In this document: in pieces, positions 57,578 through 64,000 of the stretch | How the letters are laid out: the number at the start of each line of letters is the position of its first letter | Position numbering within the stretch: the first letter of the stretch is position 1 | Source: Pteria penguin | Lineage: Eukaryota > Mollusca > Bivalvia > Pterioida > Pteriidae | Length of the DNA stretch: 64,000 nucleotides | Assembly: GCA_035048485.1 (NCBI GenBank) | Contig: CM068592.1 | Span: forward strand, 37,456,001 to 37,520,000 | Reading direction: 5' to 3' | Translations under genes and position numbers: made by a program | Notes under the pieces: model-generated | Database searches by the model: none | The model's input: only the letters and a program-made list of their open reading frames with translations | What the model was told of the DNA's origin: nothing

Positions 57578-60500
57578 TTATCTACTAACGGCATCAAATA
57601 CACTATCAAAATCATTCCATATTTCAATAAATGTTTTCAGTTTTTTATTTTTTAAAAATATGTATTTTTCACACTTGATCATTGAGTTTATGAGACTGAT
57701 CAAACCTTGAAAATTTGGGATTTTTTCAAGTTTTAAATTTTTAAATATATATTGTTTTGTAAATAGTATTATTTTATTTAACGCCTTCATGTTTAAGTCA
57801 ATACCAAAAATAGTGTTATACACATCAAAAGTAAACACAAAATTCGCTTTTTCTAACAAAAGTAAGCTCAAATTATTCCATATATCTAACACAACTGGAC
57901 ATCTATAAAAAAACATGTGTAATTGTTTCTAAATTATTATCACAAAACGAACACATATCATTATTTTTTATTTTGATTTTTTTAAGGTAATTTCCAACAG
58001 GGATAATTCTGTGTAATATACGGAATTGTAACCATTGTAAAGATGTATCATCTGTTGTTTTAAAACAAATATTAAAAACCTTTTTAACATCAATATTGAT
58101 GTTTGGAATTTCAAAATTCCATTTTATAATTGCAGTGGGAGTCTTTTCAATTGCATTAAGAAAATTATATATGTAATTACAAAGTTTTTCTTCCAATAGG
58201 AAACACTTGAAATGATAAGGCATGTAGGGAAATTGGTTTCTTATAAACAAAGTCTTTTCAAATTTTATATCTCTTAAAAAATCTAATATGGCTGTAATGA
58301 TACCATTATATTGCATTATGTCTATATCAGCAATTTCAAATTTTCTTTCAAAGGCTGTCTTATTCAAAATGTTGCCATCATCATCCAATAAATCTCCAAT
58401 GAAACAAATATCCTTTTCATGCCATTTCTTTATGAAAATGGTTTTATTATCAATTTTTAGTTTTGAATTAAACCACAAAGGTACAATACTGATATTTGAC
58501 AAAATATTTTCACATGTCATTTGTTTTCTCATTACAATCTGTAATGCTTTAAATGTGTCTATCCAAAATTTATTTTTAGAAATACTTATTAACTTATCTA
58601 CATAGCAGTCCCCAAATTCCAGAATATTGCTTATACACTTATCGCCATAGGTTGCTTCAAACATATGCATCCAGGATTGTCCCTCTTTTAACAGTCTTGT
58701 TATCCATGAACATTTCAGAGATGTAATAAATAGATCTAAATTAGTTAAATTCAATCCACCTCTTTCTTTGTTTTGCCTTAAAGTTTCCCTCTTGATTTTA
58801 TCACATTTTGAACCCCATACAAAATAAAATAAATCTTTTGTTATATCATTTATTATGTTGTTTTTAGGATTTGGCAATGCAATGAATAAATAGTTAAGTT
58901 TTGGAATGACTATTGTTTTTGCTACAGTTACTCTTCCTATTGGGGTTATAATTCTTCGTTTCCATTGTTTAATACATGCTTTGACTTTAGCTATTTGATT
59001 TTGATAATTCAAATCTACCATTAGATCTAGCTGGACTGAAAAAGTTATCCCCAATAAATGAAAAACAGTAGACCCCCAATCTAACTTCCATCTAGTATGA
59101 TGGTAAACATCTTTACTAATTTTTTTTTAACCTATCCAAATAACCTTTGTTTTTGAACTATTAATGTTTAAACCTGAATTCTTGCAAAATATTCTAAAGT
59201 ATTTAAGGCAGCAAATAATGAATTTTCTGTTCCATCCAATGTGAGAGAGGTGTCATCAGCATATTGTGAAATTTTATGTTCTTTTCCATTAATAATAATA
59301 CCTTTTATATCTGAATTTTGTTTTATCAATAGAGCTAAGATTTCAGCGCATAACAAAAATATATACGGAGCAGCTGGGTCCCCTTGACGGCAAACGCGAC
59401 TAACTTCAAAAGACTCAGATAGAATTCCAGTGTGAATAATAGATGCTTTGAAATTTGTATTTAAAATTTTTATCCATTCAATTAAGTTTTTACCAAACCC
59501 AAAGAAGGCAAGCACTTTATATATAAAAGACCATGCTATGGAATCAAATGCTTTCTCAAAATCAATTAATACAAGCAATCCAGCCATATTATTTTCTTCA
59601 GTGAAAGACATTAAATCATAAATAAATCGTGTATTTTCACCTATGTATCGTCCACTCATAAAGCCTGTCTGCGTTTCTGAGATTAAAAATTTAAGTTTAG
59701 ACTTAATTCTATTACTTATACATCCAGAGATAATCTTATAAAAACATTTAATAGAGTTATGGGTCTCCAGTTCTTTAGTAAGTGTCGTGGTTTATCACCT
59801 TTTGGGAAACAAGTGATAATTCCTAAACGCTGCGATATAGGAAGTTGTTTCTGATGGAATACATCATTTATTGCTCGTTTTATATAGTATTTCAAATCAG
59901 TCCAAAAGAATTTTAAAAACTCGGCAGTAAACCCATCACTTCCCGGAGATTTATTATTTTTCATGCATTTTATTACTTGTAATATTTCATTTTCTTCAAT
60001 TTCGATTTCTAGTGTGTTTGCAACATCAATTCCTAATTTTGGTATTTCTATTGCCGAAAATTCTTCTTCTAAATTAACTTCAAAAATATCTTCTTCATGT
60101 GAAGAATAAAGGTTTTTATAAAATTTTCTTGTTTCCTTTAATATTTCTTTCTGTTCATATATCATACCTTTGCCATGTATTTCGACCCTTTTTATTGTTT
60201 TATTTAAATAGTTCCTTGATTCCAGATTACAAAAATACTTTTTGGTTTTTCCCTCTCCTCTACCCATTTGGCTTTTGATCTTATCATATGTCCCTTCATT
60301 TTTTGTTTTCTAATTGATTCCAAGTTTTCTTTTTTATCCTCAAGAGTTGCAGATATAATATTATCGTAAGAAGTATCATTAATATATGGAGACATTTTCT
60401 CTAACTGTTCTATTTCTTTTATGAGATTCTGTTCAGTTTTGTTCTTTTCCTTTTTCTTGTAAGCTGAGTGTGAGATAGAAGTCCCCCTAATTTCCATTAA

Positions 60501-61420
60501 TAGCATTTCAAGAAAACTACTATCAGAGATACAGAATTGAAATTGTTCTTCTGCTATCTCATCAAGTCTGTCTTGGTTGTAAAGAATATTTGCATATTGA
60601 TTCCTTACATTATATATAGTTGTTTTTTTTTTCTCTATATATTCTTTGTCATGTAACAACTGGTTATTGAACTTCCATGTACCTTTACCCCTGATGAAAC
60701 TGCTAAATTTAAGTTCTAAAACTACAATGGAATGATCTGATCTATAGCCAGAATGAATATGAATACTTTCAGTAAGATTTGTTAAATTTTCTGAGAGGAG
60801 AAACATATCTAGCCTACTATGTTTTTTGGGAGTTTTTTATGCCAAGTAAAAAAATTTTTATCAGGATTTAAAGTTCTAAAATAGTCTTTGAGCTCACAAT
60901 CCTCCATAATTTCTAATAGTTTCTGACGTGCATTAGGATTATTTAAATTTACATAGTTCAAAGTATCTAATACTGGATTAATAACTAAATTGAAGTCTCC
61001 ACATATTAGATTATAGGGGTTATCAAATTCAAGTATAATTTCTCTAATTTTCTCAAAAAATTCTGGACTATCTTTGTTCGGTCCATATATATTGATTAAA
61101 GTAATTTTATGATCATCAAAATTTAAATCTAAAGCTATTAAATTACCTTCAGTGTCCTTTTTCTCGTTATGCAATTTATATTCAAAGTTGTTATTGAAAA
61201 ATACAGCTACTCCTCTTGAATTTGAGTGAAATGAGTTAAATACACATTTATATCCCCATTGACTTTCAATGTAAGGCTCAAGTTCTATCGTAAAATGTGT
61301 ATCTTGTAAACATACAATGGAATAATTTTTTTTTCTATAGTAATTAAGAACATCTCTCCTTTTAGATGGTGTACCTAGACCTTGGCAATTTATGGTTGCA
61401 ATTTTTATAATATCACTCAT
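57578..61420 (-). pseudogene. LINE ORF2: endonuclease-reverse transcriptase
   Basis: ATG at 61420 (MSDIIKIATINCQGLG). Endonuclease: N of TINCQG, LQDTHF (Asp where Glu is usual), INIYGPN, ICGDFNL, then across a break SRLDMFLLSE and GYRSDHSIVVLE. Linker: WVEE..., KSPGSDGFTAEFLKFF, NWRPITLLNV. RT: YIGENTRFIYDL, DFEKAFDSIAWSFI, CRQGDPAAPYIFLLCAEIL, QYADDTSLTL. Then a long C-terminal domain with a CSFCDNNLETITHVF..RCP zinc-knuckle-like motif. Breaks: T6 60832-60837, T5 60239-60243, A5 59740-59744, TT 59182-59183 (each one base short), A7 57907-57913 (one base too many, or two short), and a stop at 59127-59129. Corrected length is about 1281 residues. Confidence 0.9.
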
Positions 61421-62076
61421 ATCTTTGTTAATAACTACAGTACAGTTTAAGTTTTAAGGTGAACTTTTTGATTGCACATTGAGTGAAATATTGAACATGT
61501 ATATATGTTACTAAGTACCGGTATATCAAAATTTATATGCTGCGAACAGAAGAAGTCAGCACTTAGTCTTATAAACACTCTTGGAAATGCATATATAGAG
61601 ATGTACATATCAAAGGATACACATTCATACAGACATACATTAACAACACAAAGAATAAATGACAAAACAATAAGCACATACATCACACTGTGATAAAGCA
61701 CCTGCTTACAGATAATAAAATTGTCACGCTAAGGCATGCTCATGGACAGAGGGAATTCGGTCAGACACTAAATCTGACTTAAACATTTAAATATTAAACA
61801 AGATTCAGTAATATCTAGTGAAGAGAAATCATAAGTCAAGAATAAATTTAATTACCGAAACTTCGCTTTTCTGTGCCATTGTTTTTCTAATTTAAACAGC
61901 AACATCATATATTTTAATTCACATTGTAGCAGGGACTGTTTGTTTACACCGGAAATATAGAATTACTGAAGAGTTCTTTTCTGTATTCAAGCGGGAAATA
62001 TAAATTGAAAAAGAAAAAATGTTTACATAAAAAGTCGACAATACCTTTACAATATGTAACACTAGCCGAATCCGTT
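61421..62076 (-). other. LINE inter-ORF spacer, 656 bases
   Basis: Between the ORF1 stop and the ORF2 ATG. No conserved protein is encoded; short frames on both strands are unconvincing. The spacer is long for an L1-type element, where I expect tens of bases. It might hold an internal promoter or ribosome entry signal, which the sequence alone does not show. Confidence 0.6.
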
Positions 62077-63296
62077 TTACATTCCTCTCAGAACCTCGTT
62101 CGCAACGTCTTCGATAATTGCGAACCGCCTCGGACCTAACTGAATTCCACTGTACCACCTGGATATTACTATTGCAACATTATTAACTCTCTTTTCTTTG
62201 AGCATTCTCAATAGTCTTCTACCAGCACCATGCTCGTTATCATCGCAATATCCTTCCTTCTCACCAAACTTATACACTAAAATATTGTGATCTGCCTTCG
62301 CGCATTCGGCACTTGTAGCTATTTTCTTGTACAGGTCTCGAACTTCGTTTATGTTCTTTACGATTTTCCCGTTTCCCTTGAATTTATTCTTCGACTCAAT
62401 CGCACTTTTCGTTGTAAATACTTTTATTTCGTCGAGCTTCACTTTTTCACTGTCATCCATGAGTAGTATTTCTTCCGCTCTCGGTGTACTGACTTTGTCT
62501 TTGTATACTGACCCGTCTTCCAACACAAGGCGATTTCCCACAAACTTTGTTTTCATTGAATTTTCCCTGTATTTTACACTCACATCCTGCAGCTTCCTTC
62601 TTTCTTCTGCAACCTCGGGAGGAAATTGTGCAGAGATGGTAAAGGGTATTCGCCTGCCCGTTTTCCTCACTTCTTTCTGTGCGGATAAGATTTCAATTTT
62701 TTCGCATCAGAACCGAGCAACTTTCCAGTGATTGTCCGTGGTTTGCCTTCCATTTTTCTGCCGTTCCTATGGATTCTGATGAAATTCACATCTACGCCCA
62801 GGTATTCTTTTATCGCTTTTGGGACCGCTACCTCCAGCTTTTCGTTTATCTGCTCTTCAAAATTGTAGATCATGACATTTTCGCGCATAGATCTCCCTTT
62901 TAAGTCGGTGATTTGGCGTCCCTGGGTTTCTATCTTCCTGTCCATTTTTATCACTATTGACTTTAGTAGTGCAATTTCAGTTCGTAAATTTCTGTTGTCT
63001 TCTTTTAAGGATTTGATGTCGGCGTCATTATACTCGGTGACCTCAGCTATTTCCCGCACTTTACAATCGATACCATCATCGCCCCAGAGATCCGCCTTGA
63101 TATCCGAAACTATTTGCTCCAGGCTATCAAGCTTCGACAGTTTCTTGTTAATGTTGGCCAGGCTGTCCTGTATACTCGAGAATTGTTGAGTGGTACTCAG
63201 TTCTCCGTGCTGATCGTTACCTACGGTTTTAAGTTCCTGTGTACTAGTATTGGACCCCCGCCTCGTAGAAACTTTGTATGATCTTTGTGTAGCCAT
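62077..63296 (-). CDS. LINE ORF1 protein with C-terminal IMPACT/YigZ domain
   Basis: ATG 63296 (MATQRSYKVS). About 406 residues if one frame step is restored. Order: a basic Ser/Thr-rich head (1-35), a coiled coil (about 36-125, LANINKKLSKLDSLEQIVSD then KSLKEDNRNLRTEIALLKSI), an RRM-like domain (about 128-205, ENVMIYNFEEQ), and an L1 ORF1-type C-terminal domain (FTISAQFPPEVAEERRKLQD, about 218-260). Residues about 292-404 match the UPF0029/IMPACT family: SKNKFKGNGKIVKNINEV, KADHNILVYKF, DDNEHGAGRRLLRML, SRWYSGIQLGPRRF. The first three parts should trimerise and coat LINE RNA; the added domain has no known role in LINEs. The frame steps -1 at an A6 run (62697-62702), where a seventh A restores it. 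Stop TAA 62077-62079. Confidence 0.85.
62086..62424 (-). other. IMPACT/YigZ (UPF0029) domain within LINE ORF1
   Basis: Family hallmarks in the right order and spacing: S.F....; KA.HNI.VY; DDxEHGAGxRLL; RWYxGIxLGPxRF; then a final helix. IMPACT in animals and YIH1 in yeast bind GCN1 and restrain the eIF2-alpha kinase GCN2. In those proteins the N-terminal RWD domain makes the main contact, and no RWD is visible here. The bacterial homologue YigZ has an RNA-binding-like fold. Function in this element is unknown. Confidence 0.85.
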
Positions 63297-63466
63297 TTCC
63301 AGGTCCTATGATATTTTAAGCGTATTAAACCTTCACTGATGAATGGAAGTCGTATGTCAACAAATTTTAATGTCGAAATCCACTGCTAAGCACAGTATTT
63401 TAGTAAATATCTCCCTCGTCCTAACGATCGTGTCCGCTCACTCCGACATTAGTCACGTGACTCTTC
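63297..63466 (-). promoter_or_regulatory. LINE 5' UTR with E-box palindrome
   Basis: 170 bases before ORF1. At 63451-63462, 4 bases inside the element end, is a perfect 12-bp palindrome AGTCACGTGACT containing the E-box CACGTG. LINE 5' UTRs carry internal promoters, so this is a candidate bHLH-ZIP site. No reporter evidence is possible from sequence. Confidence 0.5.
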
Positions 63467-63483
63467 TTCCCACTTCTTGTCTT
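63467..63483. repeat. LINE target-site duplication, 5' side
   Basis: TTCCCACTTCTTGTCTT, exact partner of 57129-57145. Confidence 0.9.
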
Positions 63484-64000
63484 ATGCTTTAATTAGTCCC
63501 GTTTTTGCATTCGCCCAGTGTTACTCCCCTCAAACTTACACGTCTTTCTGCATCCCACCCCCTTCCCTCATTTCTTCTCTTTCCCAACTCACCTCATAAA
63601 TAAAATGAAATTCGGATTTAGTGAACAACATTCCCGTGGACGCTTTTTGAATGCAGAGTGTTCGATTGTAAGTAAATGTATTTTTACAGAGCAGATACTC
63701 ACGATACTGTTTGTACATTACGATATCCATGTATGAAATACCTGGTCATATTACAATATCTAAATAACTGGTACGTGTAATATAATTTGTTCCTTCAACT
63801 TCTATTAATTATCGTTACACACGGTTGGGTGGGTAGCCCTTTTGTGGCAAAATGCACACAACATTACAGTATCATGTGGTCTATTGTTATAACTAACCTG
63901 GTATTATTTATGTATATTACATAAAAAAAGGAACAGAGAAAAAAAGAAATATATAGATAATTACATATACTTCGTTTTGCGACGCCATGTTGCCTTTGCC
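63484..64000. other. Flank to the right of the LINE
   Basis: It continues the pre-insertion sequence after TATGCTTTAATTAGTCCC. No exon of the minus-strand GPCR was found in this last half kilobase. Confidence 0.4.

Larger units (their letters stand above)
57146..63466 (-). mobile_element. Near-full-length L1/Tx1-like LINE retrotransposon
   Basis: A 6.3-kb element bounded by perfect 17-bp duplications at 57129-57145 and 63467-63483. On the minus strand it has a 170-base 5' UTR, ORF1 (63296-62077), a 656-base spacer, ORF2 (61420-57578), about 430 bases of 3' UTR with a CA-rich stretch, and a poly(A) tail after a TAATAAT-like end. ORF2 has an N-terminal apurinic-type endonuclease and an RT with QGDP and YADD boxes. 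ORF1 has an L1-type coiled coil and RRM-like fold. Together these place it in the L1/Tx1 group. Frame faults are six in total (one in ORF1, five in ORF2), plus one in-frame stop. Confidence 0.9.

Noticed and set aside
62327..63189. Plus-strand frames of 74-134 codons
   Set aside because: Antisense shadows of LINE ORF1.

Overview
The window is metazoan nuclear DNA, most likely from a marine bivalve mollusc. It is AT-rich, its genes are split by introns with GT..AG splice sites, and its repeats are of kinds I know from bivalves: Penelope-like elements (PLEs), tRNA-derived SINEs, and dispersed repeats with AGCTCACCTGAGC-type hairpin ends. The organism is inferred from gene and repeat content, not from a species-specific marker.

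Genes. (1) A + strand gene with an SUEL (rhamnose-binding lectin) domain and a C-terminal membrane segment: exons 13731-14036, 14538-14597 and 21050-21387, the upstream exon(s) not identified. (2) An intronless nicotinic-receptor-type Cys-loop channel at 28583-29808, with a TAG stop inside the Cys-loop and a one-base frame problem in the signal peptide. (3) A complete sepiapterin reductase gene on the + strand, three exons (33649-34162, 38505-38657, 46612-46730), predicted 261 aa. (4) Part of a secretin-family (class B) GPCR on the - strand (54148-54233 and 52850-52976), with a possible last exon at 48594-48788. The rest of that gene should lie beyond the right edge.

Mobile DNA fills most of the remainder. 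Positions 1-28 kb hold at least a dozen broken PLE pieces in both orientations, several nested in the lectin gene intron. Type I hammerhead ribozyme motifs sit in the PLE-associated repeat. The clearest case is a 346/347-bp tandem repeat at 1271-2133 with one motif per unit, an arrangement that matches animal retrozymes. The sepiapterin reductase introns carry minisatellite-bearing elements, SINEs and foldbacks.

The most striking object is a nearly full-length L1/Tx1-like LINE at 57146-63466 (- strand) with a perfect 17-bp target-site duplication and a poly(A) tail. Its ORF1 protein has the expected coiled coil, RRM-like and C-terminal domains, followed by a domain that matches the IMPACT/YigZ (UPF0029) family. 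I know of no published description of a LINE ORF1 fused to an IMPACT domain, and this is the main candidate for a new system.

Most frame breaks (LINE ORF1 and ORF2, PLE N-terminal ORF, channel signal peptide) look like loss of one base in an A or T run. That raises the possibility of base-calling errors rather than decay.
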